Source: Myxococcales bacterium
GTDB lineage: Bacteria; Myxococcota_A; Polyangia; Palsa-1104; JAEUJZ01
Length of the DNA: 64,000 nucleotides
Reading direction: 5' to 3'
Assembly: GCA_016794365.1 (NCBI GenBank)
Contig: JAEUKB010000029.1
Location: 1 to 64,000 of the forward strand
In this document: piece after piece, positions 44,092-53,863 of the stretch
Numbering within the stretch: position 1 is the stretch's first letter
Layout: each line of letters opens with the position of its first letter
Notes under the pieces: generated by a model
What the model saw: the letters and a program-made list of their open reading frames with translations, nothing else
What the model was told of the DNA's origin: nothing
Database searches by the model: none
Translations under genes and position numbers: made by a program

Positions 44092-47000
44092 GGTTCTTCT
44101 TCGAGGACGAGATCTTGTGCATATCGAGCCACGTTGTGATGCGCGGCAAGATGTTGCCGGGACGATTTCCGTATGCGTCGTATTCGACGGCGGCGGCGCG
44201 GGCTAGCTCGATCGCTTGCTGCTGCTGCTCTGGTCCACCCAGGGCCCACAGCGTTTGAGCCATCGCAAACTGCGTGCGTCCCAGCGCCGGTCGCTCCGCT
44301 CGCTTGGTGTCAATCGGCTGCGTCTCTCGGAAGTTGAGCGCACGCTCCAGATACGGTCGGGCTGCGGCTGGCTGTCCAAGCTGAAGCAGCACCTCGCCCG
44401 CGCTGGTCAGGCTGTAGGCCAGCATCTCTTCGCGTCGGTCTCCGCGCTGCTGCTCACGCAGACGCATGCCTTCTTCGTGCAGCTTGAGCGCCGCTTGCAG
44501 CTCTCCCTTTTGCGCCTTCACTTCGCCCATGTAGTAGACCGCTTCGGTCAGGCGCTCGAGGTCAGGACGCGCGTCGCTGGTTCGTCGGATGCCAAGCGCT
44601 CGCTGCGCATGCTTTTCCGCATCATCAAGCCGAGACATCGCGAGCAGCGTTCGCACGAGCTGAATGTGGTAGTCGCTCACACGGATGCTGTTTTCACCCA
44701 GCGACTTTTGCTGAATCGACAGCGCGCGCTGAAAGTACGACAGCGACTCTTCGTAGCGAAGCTGATCGCGTGCCACGATGCCCAGCCCGCGCAGCGTCGA
44801 AACCAGGTTCGGGTGCAGGCTGCCAAGCTGCTGCGTCTCGATGCGCAGCGCTTGGTTATATAACTCGATGGCTTGCGACAGCCGATCCGAGCGCCGATAG
44901 ACGTGTCCCAGCACGTTGAGCACCTCTGCCGCTTCGGGACTTTCGCGACCGAACAGCTTTTCCCGCAGCCCGAGCGCTTTTTGACACTGCTCGACGGCTC
45001 GATCGTAGTGATTTTCCTGCGACGCGACCATGCAGTTGGCCAGATACAGCCGGGCGCGCAGGGGCTCGGGATCGCTGATCTCTTCGAGCATCGCTTCGGC
45101 GATCTGTGACCAGACCTCGGCTTTGCGAAACTGCTTGATCCGAAAGCCGGTCGTTTCCGTCAGCAGCAGCGTGCTTTCCGCCATCAGCCGCAGGTGTCGC
45201 GAGTCAATCGCAGCCATCACCGCAGAAACCAGTGACTGCTCTGCCTGCACGCCCAGACCGCCGCGCATCTGGATTTCACCGAGCAGATACTTCGCTTCCG
45301 CCGCGAGCGGCTTATAGCGAGACTGCGCTGCATCTTTGGCCAGCTTTTCGGCGCGACCCAGGGCTTCGCTGTACTTGCCAAAGCGCTCGATCGCGCGCAC
45401 TTCCGCCATTTCCTGACGCAGCGCTTCGACTCGCTTGCGCGTCATCGGGTTGTCCGGCAGCGGAATCGGTGCGCTCAGCGCTTCAATGTTGGCGCAGCCA
45501 CTGATCGGGGACAGATCGTGCGTCGCTGACGCCGCTTCTTGCAGCACTTCTCCGTCGGCTTTTTGCAAGATCCCAACCAGCGCGGTCAGCTCGGCCAAGC
45601 GATCATCCAAGCAGCGCATCCGCAGATCGAGGATCTGCTGCGACTGATTGCCTCGCAGCGTCGCCAGACAGGACTCAGTGCGCATAGACGACCAGTCCGC
45701 AGCATAGCGATCCAGCGTCTGTTCTACTCGCTGCCAGACATCTTGCGCGTACGACTGCTGCGACGCGAGCAGGGCCGTTTGAAGCTCTTGCTTGCGCTGT
45801 GCGGACCAGATCGGACGCAGCCTGTCATTGGAGCCGTCGCACATTCCAGCTTTGTGCTGCTCTCGGACTTGATAGGCCAAGTTGGCGAGCAGGATCAGCG
45901 CCAGCGCCCCCAGCGTAAGCTGCCAGGTTCGCGACATCCGTCGCTGCTTCGGGGTCAGCGCCTTGATGAGCGCTTCCATTGACTCAAAGCGCGCGTCGGG
46001 CTTGACCTGAAGTCCGCGCAAGAGCACCTGACGAATCCACGTCGGCACTTTGCTATCGGGCGGTGCTGAGGAAACGCGACCTCGCACCACGTTAAACCCA
46101 AGCGTGTTGAGGTCATCGCCCGCAAATGGCGGCACGCCATACAGCGCTTCGTACAGCGCGACGCAGAAGCTGAACTGATCGGTGCGCGGATCGGTCGCTT
46201 GGCCTTCGTACTGCTCGGGCGCCATGTAGCGCGGTGTACCCATCATCGCGCCGGTGTGCGTCAGTCGAATGTTGAGCGCTTGGTTGGATGACGACGACGT
46301 AAGCTCCACCGGCAGCGTGGTGTCATCGTCCGACTGACCGACAGATCGCGCCAAGCCAAAGTCCATGACGCGAACCTGGCCTTCTCGACTGATGAGCACG
46401 TTGTCGGGCTTAAAATCGCGATGGACCAGCCCGGCGGCGTGCGCGGCTTGCAGACCTCGTCCGGCCATGATGAACGTATCGAGGATCTCGCGCTGACTTC
46501 GCGACGCTTGTTCCAGCCACCTTGTCAGGGTTCCTCCATCGACGAACTCCATCGCGATGAAGACCTGATTTTCGATGGTGCCCACATCAAAGACGTTGAT
46601 GACGTTTGGATGCGACAGCCGCGCCATCGCTTGGGCTTCGCGCAGAAAGCGCACGCGGCCACTTTGTCCACCGCCACCCGGCTTGAGCAGCTTGATCGCC
46701 ACCTTGCGATCCAGCTCTGGATCGTACGCGGCGTAGACCACGCCCATTCCGCCCGCGCCCAGGCACGACAAGACCATGTAGCGACCGATCGTGGCTCCAC
46801 GCGGCAGCTCTTCGATCGTGGGCTTGCTGCGCGTCATGTGCTTGCGCAAGATCGCTGCTTCGTCTGCAAGCTGCTCGCTCGTGGCCATCAGGTCCGACAT
46901 GGGCCGACTTTGCAGCGGAGCAGCTGAGCCCGACAGTCCTGGCTCGCGCAGCGTGTTGCCCGCCAGATCCGGGTTCAGCGTCACCGCAGCGTTTGCTTCG

Positions 47001-47116
47001 TCTTTGGACGGCGGCTCCGAGCGCTTGGCAGTGATGTCCATGGCCAGCTCGTGATCGCTGGATGAAGACTCGCCACCGCCAGACCCTGGAGGCGAAGTAT
47101 TGCCGGACCTGCTCAT
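44081..47116 (-). CDS. Ser/Thr protein kinase with TPR sensor region
   Basis: A 1,011-aa transmembrane kinase. After a Ser-rich leader the kinase domain has LGAGGMGVVY (119-128), K142 in VAIK, HRDFKPDN with catalytic D234, DFG at 252-254 and MAPEQ in the activation loop; it should be active. A membrane helix (LTLGALALILLANLAYQV, ~400) precedes a ~580-residue region with at least seven TPRs (e.g. AAEVLNVLGHVYRRSDRLSQ), presumably extracytoplasmic. A second Cys-containing helical region lies between. The layout is common in Myxococcota. Divergent from the large kinase gene. Confidence 0.93.
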   Translation of the reverse strand: MSRSGNTSPPGSGGGESSSSDHELAMDITAKRSEPPSKDEANAAVTLNPDLAGNTLREPGLSGSAAPLQSRPMSDLMATSEQLADEAAILRKHMTRSKPTIEELPRGATIGRYMVLSCLGAGGMGVVYAAYDPELDRKVAIKLLKPGGGGQSGRVRFLREAQAMARLSHPNVINVFDVGTIENQVFIAMEFVDGGTLTRWLEQASRSQREILDTFIMAGRGLQAAHAAGLVHRDFKPDNVLISREGQVRVMDFGLARSVGQSDDDTTLPVELTSSSSNQALNIRLTHTGAMMGTPRYMAPEQYEGQATDPRTDQFSFCVALYEALYGVPPFAGDDLNTLGFNVVRGRVSSAPPDSKVPTWIRQVLLRGLQVKPDARFESMEALIKALTPKQRRMSRTWQLTLGALALILLANLAYQVREQHKAGMCDGSNDRLRPIWSAQRKQELQTALLASQQSYAQDVWQRVEQTLDRYAADWSSMRTESCLATLRGNQSQQILDLRMRCLDDRLAELTALVGILQKADGEVLQEAASATHDLSPISGCANIEALSAPIPLPDNPMTRKRVEALRQEMAEVRAIERFGKYSEALGRAEKLAKDAAQSRYKPLAAEAKYLLGEIQMRGGLGVQAEQSLVSAVMAAIDSRHLRLMAESTLLLTETTGFRIKQFRKAEVWSQIAEAMLEEISDPEPLRARLYLANCMVASQENHYDRAVEQCQKALGLREKLFGRESPEAAEVLNVLGHVYRRSDRLSQAIELYNQALRIETQQLGSLHPNLVSTLRGLGIVARDQLRYEESLSYFQRALSIQQKSLGENSIRVSDYHIQLVRTLLAMSRLDDAEKHAQRALGIRRTSDARPDLERLTEAVYYMGEVKAQKGELQAALKLHEEGMRLREQQRGDRREEMLAYSLTSAGEVLLQLGQPAAARPYLERALNFRETQPIDTKRAERPALGRTQFAMAQTLWALGGPEQQQQAIELARAAAVEYDAYGNRPGNILPRITTWLDMHKISSSKKNHAR

Positions 47117-47194
47117 AAAAGCGCGCTCATTTTATCACCGCTGTCCTGTGCGCGGCTCAGGTTTGGACGCCACGGACCGGTTGAATCGCAGCAG

Positions 47195-47250
47195 CCTGAC
47201 ATAGAAGAAAAATAATGTAAGGAATAAATCGGTTAAATTCATGGTGGTGG
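47195..47250. promoter_or_regulatory. AT-rich promoter region between divergent kinase genes
   Basis: Bases 47200-47242 (AGAAGAAAAATAATG, then GAATAAATCGGTTAAATTC) are markedly AT-rich in a GC-rich window and lie between the kinase starts at 47116 (minus) and 47321 (plus). TAATGT and TTAAAT could serve as -10 elements. No exact promoter pair is assigned. Confidence 0.4.
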
Positions 47251-47320
47251 CTTTTCTAACTCACAGCTCACTACGGTCTTGGGGTGCGCGCCGCTTGGTT
47301 CGCAAGGGGTGTGTGCGGTG

Positions 47321-50300
47321 ATGGATGCCCGTAGCTACACCGTCGGAGCCAAGCTCTCTGACGGTCCGTTTGGTGCGCTCCATGAAGGGGTTCACCCGCA
47401 GACCCAAGCGCGCGTGCTTTTGCGCGTGATCCCGGCCTCGCTCAACAAAGAAGGCAAGGCGCTGTCGCGGCTCAAAGGGCTCAAGAAGGCGGTTCAGCGC
47501 TTTTTGACGGGTCAGAGCCAAGGCGATCCGAGCGCTGCGCCCGATCCGGTGCTGCCGATGCTGCTGGAGTACGGCAACTTGCCTGGCGGACTGGTGTTTT
47601 TGGCCAGCGAGCTGGTGCAAGGTGAGCCGCTCATCGCGCAGCGACGTCGCTCGATGGGTCTGCCGCTGCCGAACAAAGCGCTGCGCATCGGACGACAGCT
47701 TGCGACGTGTCTGACGCTGGCCCATGGTGCGTCGCTGTTTCACCTGCGGCTGTCTCCCGCGAAGATCCTGCTGGGTAGCGCCGATGGTGAGCAGGTCAAG
47801 CTGCTCGATCTGGGGCTTTATCAAGCGCTGCACGATCTGCTGCCAGGATCGGCGGGCAGCGACGTGACCAGCCAGGAAGATCGCGTCTATCTGGCCCCCG
47901 AGCAGCGCAAGGGCGAGCTGGGTGGGGCTCCGGCGGACGTGTTTGCGCTCGGCGTGATCTTGTATGAGCTGGCTTCGGGCAAGCTGCCCAGTCAAGCGAC
48001 GCTGGATGACGCGGGCCAGAGCCAAGTGACCAGCCTGCCGCAGCTTCTTCCATCGTGGCAAAGGCCGCTGGCGGTGCTGCTGGAGCGAATGCTAGCGCCG
48101 GAACCGTTGGCTCGTCCGGCGATGGGCGAAGTGGCGGCGCTGCTTCAGCACCTGTCAGCGCAACAGCCAGCGTCAGGAACGAGCCTTCCGCCGTCAGGAA
48201 CGAGCCTTCCACCGTCAGGAACGAGTCTTCCGCCATCAGCGACGAGCCTTCCTCCCAATGTACCTGCGTCACCACCAGTGGTTTCTGCGCCTGTGGTTGC
48301 GGATGCGCTGTCGGATGGACAGACGATCGCGGCGGTCGCCAAGCCAGCGCCTGCTCCGGCTGCACCCAAGCCTGTCGCAGCGGCGCTTGTCACGGATAGC
48401 TTGTCCGACGGACCTACGACGCCGCACAATCGTCATCGCAACGACAGCATTGGCTTTGCACAGACGATGGCTTCTCCGGTTGTGCGCGCCAACGCGGCGG
48501 GCGATTCAGCGGACAAGCAGTCAGCCATTGAGATTTCCGCCGAATACACCCAGAGCGGATCCGTGCAAGAGGGCTCGGGCGCGCAGGCGGGCGGGGGAAC
48601 AGCGGCCACGTCGGCAGAGCCTGGGGTTCCCGGTCAGGTCGCGCTCAAGCCCGGTCAGCTCGTCGGCAACTATCGCGTCAACTCGAAGATTGGCCAGGGC
48701 GGCATGGGATCGGTCTACGCCGCCGTTCACAAGCAAATTGGGAGACGGGCAGCCATCAAGATCCTGCACGGACCGCTGGCGGCGACATCGGACTATGCGG
48801 CGCGGTTTTTGAACGAAGCGCGCGCGGTCAATATGCTGCGTCATCCGGGCCTGGTCGAGGTCTTCGACTTCGGACAGCTTCCCGACGGCACGCTCTACAT
48901 CATCATGGAGTTTCTGGAAGGCGAGTCGCTGCGCGGACTTCTCCGTCGCCAAGGCACGCTTCCAGAAGAAGAGGCCAAAGAGCTGGCGCTCCAGATGGGA
49001 CAAGCGCTGCTCGCCGCGCACATGAAGGGAATTGTGCATCGGGACCTCAAGCCGGAAAACGTGATGTTGGTTCCGGATCCGGTCAATCCCGACGACAAGC
49101 GGATCAAGGTGCTCGACTTTGGCATTGCGAAGGTGGCGACCTCGCTGGCACCGGACCCAGAGTCACCGGACTTCGAGACGCAAGTCGGCACGACGATGGG
49201 CACGCCGAAGTACATGGCACCGGAGCAGTACGGCGGAGCGGCGAAGGTAGACGGCAAGGCGGACGTGTTTGCGCTCGGCGTGATGCTGTACGAAATGCTG
49301 GCCGGGATTCCGCCGTTCCCGAAGACATCGCTGATGGCGTTTGCCAAGCCACCGCGTCCGCTGCGGGAAGTAGCACCGACGGTGACGCCGAAGCTGGCGG
49401 ACTACATTCACCTGATGCTGTCGCCGAAGTCGGAGCAGCGTCCGACGATGGCAGAGGTGGTCAAAGAGCTTCAGCCGCCTCCGATGGCGACGGCGCAGGT
49501 TGCGGTCGTTCATCCGCCCAAGCGCAGTCCGTGGGGCTTTGTGGCCGGTGCGCTGCTGTTTGTCGGAGCGGTCGCGGCGAGCGTCATCTATTACGAAGAA
49601 CACCTGCGGCCTCGGCCCGCGCCAGAGCTGGTGATTGATCAGAACGATCTGGCGATCGAGGTAAATGCGGCCCGAGCGCGCGCGCTATCGGTGCTGTACG
49701 TTGGGCTGCGAGCGACGGATGCCGGGCTACGGGCGCAGTCGGTGCGAGCGCTTGGGCAAAGTCGAGACAGTGCGCAGTGGACCAGCATTGTCTCGCTGCT
49801 CAAAGATCCCGAGCCGATCGTGCAGGTCGAAGCGGTGACGGCGCTGGGCACGCTGGGATCGCTGGATGCACAGCCTGCGCTGCTTCAGCTTCTCGACTCA
49901 GGTCCGTCGATTGGGCTGAAAGTGGCGATTGCGGGCTCGCTGGCCAAGCTCCAAAGCCAGCGCGGCAAAGCCGTCCTGCGTGAGCTGATGCAGAGCGCGG
50001 ATGAGCGAATTCGTCTGCGCGCGGCGCTGCTGCTCATCGAAAGCGGAAGCGATGCGATGGCGGCCAAGCCGGTGCTGCGCGATGCGCTCGAAAAACCGGG
50101 ACTTCCCGACGATGTGCAAGTGCGGGTGCTGTCGCGGCTGGCGCAGACCGGAGATGCCCAAGCGACGGCGCGGCTGCGTGAGTCCCTGGCGGGCGATGAG
50201 TTCAGCATGCGACGAGTCTCGGCAGCGGCGGGCCTGGCGCGGATGGGCGATCCAAGCGGCAAAGAGCTGTTGCGCCAAGCGGTGGCCAAAGAAGGTCCGA

Positions 50301-52231
50301 CGCAGCTGTTGGCGGCGCTGATCCTGGCGACGGTGGGGGACTCGGTTGGCTTTGCGCGGATGGTTCAAGTGGCGACGACGCCGTCGTATCCCGAAGCCTC
50401 GCGACTGCTGGCAATAGATGGTCTGGCGGCGTGTGGTCGTCGGCAAGGCTCGCAGCTGTTGCTCAAAGTGCTGGATGAGCCCAAAGCGTCGCAGCAGCTT
50501 CGACAAGGCGCAGCCGGTGCGATTGTGCAGATCGCGGGCGGAGATCCCGAACAGATTGCCAAGCAGAGCCTGGGCTGGGCGCAAGCGGCGCTCGGTCATG
50601 ATGACTGGCTGGTGCGGGAATCGGCGACGGTGATGCTCGGTGACTTGGAGAGTGCGGACTCGGTGCCATTATTGAGCAAAGCGCTGAGCGATCCGCAGCA
50701 AGCGGTGCGCAAAGGTGCGGCGACAGCATTGGGTCGAAAGCGAATTCGACCGGCACTCTTGGCGCTGCGAACTGCGCTGGGCGACGCAGAGCCGGAAGTT
50801 CGTCGCGCCGGAATGATGAGCGTGTCGCGGGTGGCAGCGCAGCTACAGCGCAAAGGCGCGCAGGCTCACGATGATGAGCTGGTGCTTCGACTGCGTCAGC
50901 TCGTGGAAACCGGCAACACCGAAGATCAGCTCACGGCGGCGGGAACGCTGCTTCAGCTCGGCGATCAGAGTCATCGCGACCGCTTGCGAGCGGGTCTGCA
51001 AGCACCCGATCCGCTGACGCGCAAGCTGGTGGTCGATATGCTGCCGCTCGGGGATGATCTGCTGAAGCTCGCGCTGTCGGATCAGGCGCTGTCGGTGCGC
51101 TTTGCGGCGTCGCGACGGCTTGTGGGCTTCAAAGTGCCAGAGATCCTGCCGGTGTTTCACGAAGTGCTGGCCGCAGGTGGCGTGGACAGCCTGATTGCCT
51201 ATGAGCTGCTCAAGAAGTCAGGGGAAAAAGTGTCGCCGCCCGCGTCGTTTGGGGAGCTGCTCAGCCGAGGCGATGTGCCGACCAGCTTGGCGGTGCTCGA
51301 CATCATTGCGGATCTGCCGCTGCCCGAAGCGCTGCCGCTGCTTCAGAAGGCGCGACTGGATTCATCGGCGGAAGTGCGTCGGCGCGTCGGGGAAGTCAGC
51401 TACGACTTTTACAAAGCCAGCCCGAGTGAGCCGCTGCTGATGCTGATGCTCGGACTGCTGGGCGATCCCGAGATGTCGGTGCGCACGCGCGTGTCTGCGC
51501 TGCTGTCGCAGAGCCGTGACGTAACAGAAGAACCGGCGCTGGACCTGGCGGCACCAAGCGACGATGGCGCGGTGAGCGATGGCGCGACGATCCAGACCGG
51601 CTTATTGCGCATCGAAGGCGAAGAAAAGGTTCGCTTTCAGGTCGATGAGCAACTGACGCAGAGCGTCGTTTTGGGGCTGGCTCCGCTGTCGCTGACAGCT
51701 GGAAAACACAAGATTCGCTACGCGGGCGGGCTGCAAGAAGTAGAGATCGTGGCAGGCAACGTGACGACGCTGAAGCTGCCGCTGACGCTCGGTGAACAGC
51801 TGATCTTCGATGCGATCGATGCGCTCTCACGCAGAGAGACAACGGCGGCGCAAAAGCTGCTCGATCGAGCGCGCGTCCAGCACACCAAAGGCAAGCTGTC
51901 CCGGGCGGCGTTTGCCGAGCTGACCTATCAGCAAGCGCGACTCCACGAAGAGTCGGCCAACTACCTGGAAGCGATGACCGAGTACGAAGCGCTGGGCAAG
52001 CTGCCGGAGCGCAAGCCAGAGCACAGCACCGCTGCACTGGGTGCGTCATCGCGACTTCAGCCGTATCTGGGACGACTCATCATCAGCAAAGACGTAGATG
52101 GTCAGTGTACGACGGTCACTCAGTGGGTTCGTCCTGGCGAACACTGGGTCGATCAGAACCGGCAGGTGCGGGTTCGCGCTGGCGGTCAAGCCCGCGTCGA
52201 GCTGTGTACGACCGGGCGCTCGGAGCCGTAG
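47321..52231 (+). CDS. Tandem pseudokinase-kinase protein with HEAT repeats
   Basis: A 1,636-aa membrane protein. Residues ~1-290 form a kinase fold in which the catalytic loop reads HLRLSPAK: the HRD Asp is Arg (R143) and the following Lys is Ser, so it is a pseudokinase, though APEQ remains. A linker with SGTSLPP repeats follows. An active kinase spans ~445-720: IGQGGMGSVY, AAIKIL, HRDLKPEN with D575, DFG ~599, APEQ. A membrane helix (GALLFVGAVAASVIYY, ~737-757) precedes ~600 residues of HEAT repeats such as DPEPIVQVEAVTALGTL. A PEGA-like segment and a helical tail close the protein. Start chosen at ATG 47321. Confidence 0.92.
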   Translation: MDARSYTVGAKLSDGPFGALHEGVHPQTQARVLLRVIPASLNKEGKALSRLKGLKKAVQRFLTGQSQGDPSAAPDPVLPMLLEYGNLPGGLVFLASELVQGEPLIAQRRRSMGLPLPNKALRIGRQLATCLTLAHGASLFHLRLSPAKILLGSADGEQVKLLDLGLYQALHDLLPGSAGSDVTSQEDRVYLAPEQRKGELGGAPADVFALGVILYELASGKLPSQATLDDAGQSQVTSLPQLLPSWQRPLAVLLERMLAPEPLARPAMGEVAALLQHLSAQQPASGTSLPPSGTSLPPSGTSLPPSATSLPPNVPASPPVVSAPVVADALSDGQTIAAVAKPAPAPAAPKPVAAALVTDSLSDGPTTPHNRHRNDSIGFAQTMASPVVRANAAGDSADKQSAIEISAEYTQSGSVQEGSGAQAGGGTAATSAEPGVPGQVALKPGQLVGNYRVNSKIGQGGMGSVYAAVHKQIGRRAAIKILHGPLAATSDYAARFLNEARAVNMLRHPGLVEVFDFGQLPDGTLYIIMEFLEGESLRGLLRRQGTLPEEEAKELALQMGQALLAAHMKGIVHRDLKPENVMLVPDPVNPDDKRIKVLDFGIAKVATSLAPDPESPDFETQVGTTMGTPKYMAPEQYGGAAKVDGKADVFALGVMLYEMLAGIPPFPKTSLMAFAKPPRPLREVAPTVTPKLADYIHLMLSPKSEQRPTMAEVVKELQPPPMATAQVAVVHPPKRSPWGFVAGALLFVGAVAASVIYYEEHLRPRPAPELVIDQNDLAIEVNAARARALSVLYVGLRATDAGLRAQSVRALGQSRDSAQWTSIVSLLKDPEPIVQVEAVTALGTLGSLDAQPALLQLLDSGPSIGLKVAIAGSLAKLQSQRGKAVLRELMQSADERIRLRAALLLIESGSDAMAAKPVLRDALEKPGLPDDVQVRVLSRLAQTGDAQATARLRESLAGDEFSMRRVSAAAGLARMGDPSGKELLRQAVAKEGPTQLLAALILATVGDSVGFARMVQVATTPSYPEASRLLAIDGLAACGRRQGSQLLLKVLDEPKASQQLRQGAAGAIVQIAGGDPEQIAKQSLGWAQAALGHDDWLVRESATVMLGDLESADSVPLLSKALSDPQQAVRKGAATALGRKRIRPALLALRTALGDAEPEVRRAGMMSVSRVAAQLQRKGAQAHDDELVLRLRQLVETGNTEDQLTAAGTLLQLGDQSHRDRLRAGLQAPDPLTRKLVVDMLPLGDDLLKLALSDQALSVRFAASRRLVGFKVPEILPVFHEVLAAGGVDSLIAYELLKKSGEKVSPPASFGELLSRGDVPTSLAVLDIIADLPLPEALPLLQKARLDSSAEVRRRVGEVSYDFYKASPSEPLLMLMLGLLGDPEMSVRTRVSALLSQSRDVTEEPALDLAAPSDDGAVSDGATIQTGLLRIEGEEKVRFQVDEQLTQSVVLGLAPLSLTAGKHKIRYAGGLQEVEIVAGNVTTLKLPLTLGEQLIFDAIDALSRRETTAAQKLLDRARVQHTKGKLSRAAFAELTYQQARLHEESANYLEAMTEYEALGKLPERKPEHSTAALGASSRLQPYLGRLIISKDVDGQCTTVTQWVRPGEHWVDQNRQVRVRAGGQARVELCTTGRSEP
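48173..48256 (+). repeat. 21-bp in-frame repeats in the kinase linker
   Basis: Four 21-bp units built on TCAGGAACGAGCCTTCC encode Ser-Gly-Thr-Ser-Leu-Pro-Pro, the last with Ala for Gly. Length change would keep the frame and alter the linker between pseudokinase and kinase. Confidence 0.88.
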
Positions 52232-52276
52232 CAGGCGCTCCTTCGCATCATGCAGACGAGACAAGGACGAACGACG

Positions 52277-53824
52277 ATGTGGCGCTTTTTGGCCTGGTTC
52301 GCAGTGCTGTGTTACTCCCAGCTCGCATGGGCGGACCTACCCGCGCTGCGTGGTCTTATCGGGGATCGCAAGCAGACAAGCATGATCGAGCAAGGTCAGA
52401 AGGCGCTTTTGCGTAACGATCCAGCGACGGCGATTGCAGCGTTTGAAGAAGCCTATCGTTACACGCCGCGACCGGGACTTCTGTATCTGCTCGGACGGGC
52501 GGCGCTCCTGGAAAAGCGTCAGCGGGCGGCGCTGGATCTGTACCGTCGCTACATCGAACAGACAGGCGAAGAGGCCGAGCCCGAGATCAAAGCCGAGCAG
52601 AGTCAGCTTCTGAGCAATCCGTTGCCAGTCGGTGCCGAGCTGCTGGTCGTCGGTGCTGCGGGTGGCTTTGTGACCGTCGATGGCCGACTCGTTGGCGCGC
52701 TACCACTCGGGACCGCGATTCAGCTAGAGCCCGGCTCGCATCAGATCGAGCTGACCCAAGAAAGCCGCAAGGTGTCGTCTCAGGTGACGCTGGCTCCACG
52801 ACGGACCGCTGAGATTCGCTTTACGCTCAAGCCGCCGCTGGCGGTGACGACGCTGACCCCGGCAGTGCTGTTGTTTGTCGATCCCGTCACGCTCGACTCG
52901 AATTTTCAGACCAACGTGCGCAGACATGTCAGTGAAGCGGTGACCCAGCAGCGCGCCGTGCTGGTTCCGCACGAGCAGCAAGCGGTACTGCTTTCCAGCG
53001 ATCGCGACCTGTTTCACTGTCTCGATCAGGCGTCGTGTCAGGAGCGGCTTGGACAAAAGTTGCAGGCTCAGTACGTGCTACGGCTGTCGTTTGAGCAAGG
53101 TTCGGCGGCGCTCAGCGTGCCCGAGCTGCAAGCCCGTCCGGGCCAGAAGCCGGTGACCGCTTACCGCTACTCAGCGACGGTGCTGGATGTCGAAGTGGGT
53201 GCGATTGCAGCCAGCGCCACCGATAGCTGTGTCGGGTCACAGTGCAGCAAGCTGATGGCTCGGATTTCGGACATGACGCAAGACCTGCTGCGCACGGCGG
53301 CCAACAAGCCGCGCGGGACGCTACACTTTGTGTCCGAGCCTGCGGGAGCGGATGTGCTGATCGAAGGACACAAGGTCGCGACGACGCCGGGCAAGCGCGA
53401 TGCCTTCATTGGTCCCAAAGAGCTACAGTTTCAAAAGCCCGGCTACTATCCGTTTGCCACGTCGGTGCTGGTCGAAGACAACAAAGAGCTGCCGGTGCGC
53501 GCGCTGCTGACGCCGATTCCGATGGCAACGCCTTCGCGGACGCGCTCGATTTTGAAGTGGACCACGCTGGGCATCGGGCTGATTGCGACGGCGGCTGGTG
53601 CGACGCTACTCGGGCTCAACGGTCGGCAGATGGCGTGTTCGACGGATGCTTCGATGACATGTCCCTTTGATGGCAGAGCCGGTGGTGCAGCGCTGCTGAC
53701 GGTGGGAACGCTGTCGCTCGGTGGCTCGCTGGCGCTGTTCATCTTGGACACGACCCAAAACAGCGGCTCGCAGGTGTTGGCTGCGCCGGGAAATCCCGGA
53801 CTGTCGGTGAGCGGCTCGTTCTAG
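52277..53824 (+). CDS. PEGA-domain exported protein with TPR-like N-terminus
   Basis: A 515-aa protein. The ATG at 52277 follows AAGGA by 9 nt and gives a signal peptide ending LAWA. Residues ~30-115 are TPR-like (NDPATAIAAFEEAYRYTPRPG). A short PEGA-like module (LVVGAAGGFVTVDGRLVGAL) follows, then a central domain of unknown type. A clear PEGA repeat is GTLHFVSEPAGADVLIEGHK. Two membrane helices near the C-terminus (LGIGLIATAAGATLLGL and LTVGTLSLGGSLALFIL) anchor it. It starts 45 bp after the large kinase gene and is probably its operon partner. Confidence 0.82.
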   Translation: MWRFLAWFAVLCYSQLAWADLPALRGLIGDRKQTSMIEQGQKALLRNDPATAIAAFEEAYRYTPRPGLLYLLGRAALLEKRQRAALDLYRRYIEQTGEEAEPEIKAEQSQLLSNPLPVGAELLVVGAAGGFVTVDGRLVGALPLGTAIQLEPGSHQIELTQESRKVSSQVTLAPRRTAEIRFTLKPPLAVTTLTPAVLLFVDPVTLDSNFQTNVRRHVSEAVTQQRAVLVPHEQQAVLLSSDRDLFHCLDQASCQERLGQKLQAQYVLRLSFEQGSAALSVPELQARPGQKPVTAYRYSATVLDVEVGAIAASATDSCVGSQCSKLMARISDMTQDLLRTAANKPRGTLHFVSEPAGADVLIEGHKVATTPGKRDAFIGPKELQFQKPGYYPFATSVLVEDNKELPVRALLTPIPMATPSRTRSILKWTTLGIGLIATAAGATLLGLNGRQMACSTDASMTCPFDGRAGGAALLTVGTLSLGGSLALFILDTTQNSGSQVLAAPGNPGLSVSGSF

Positions 53825-53863
53825 GCTTCCCAAAGCACCGCTCGTCGTGGTGAGCTTCCCCAC

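Noticed and set aside
48173..48256. Frameshift or assembly artefact in the repeat-rich kinase linker
   Set aside because: The 21-bp units preserve the frame and the kinase domain continues normally after them.
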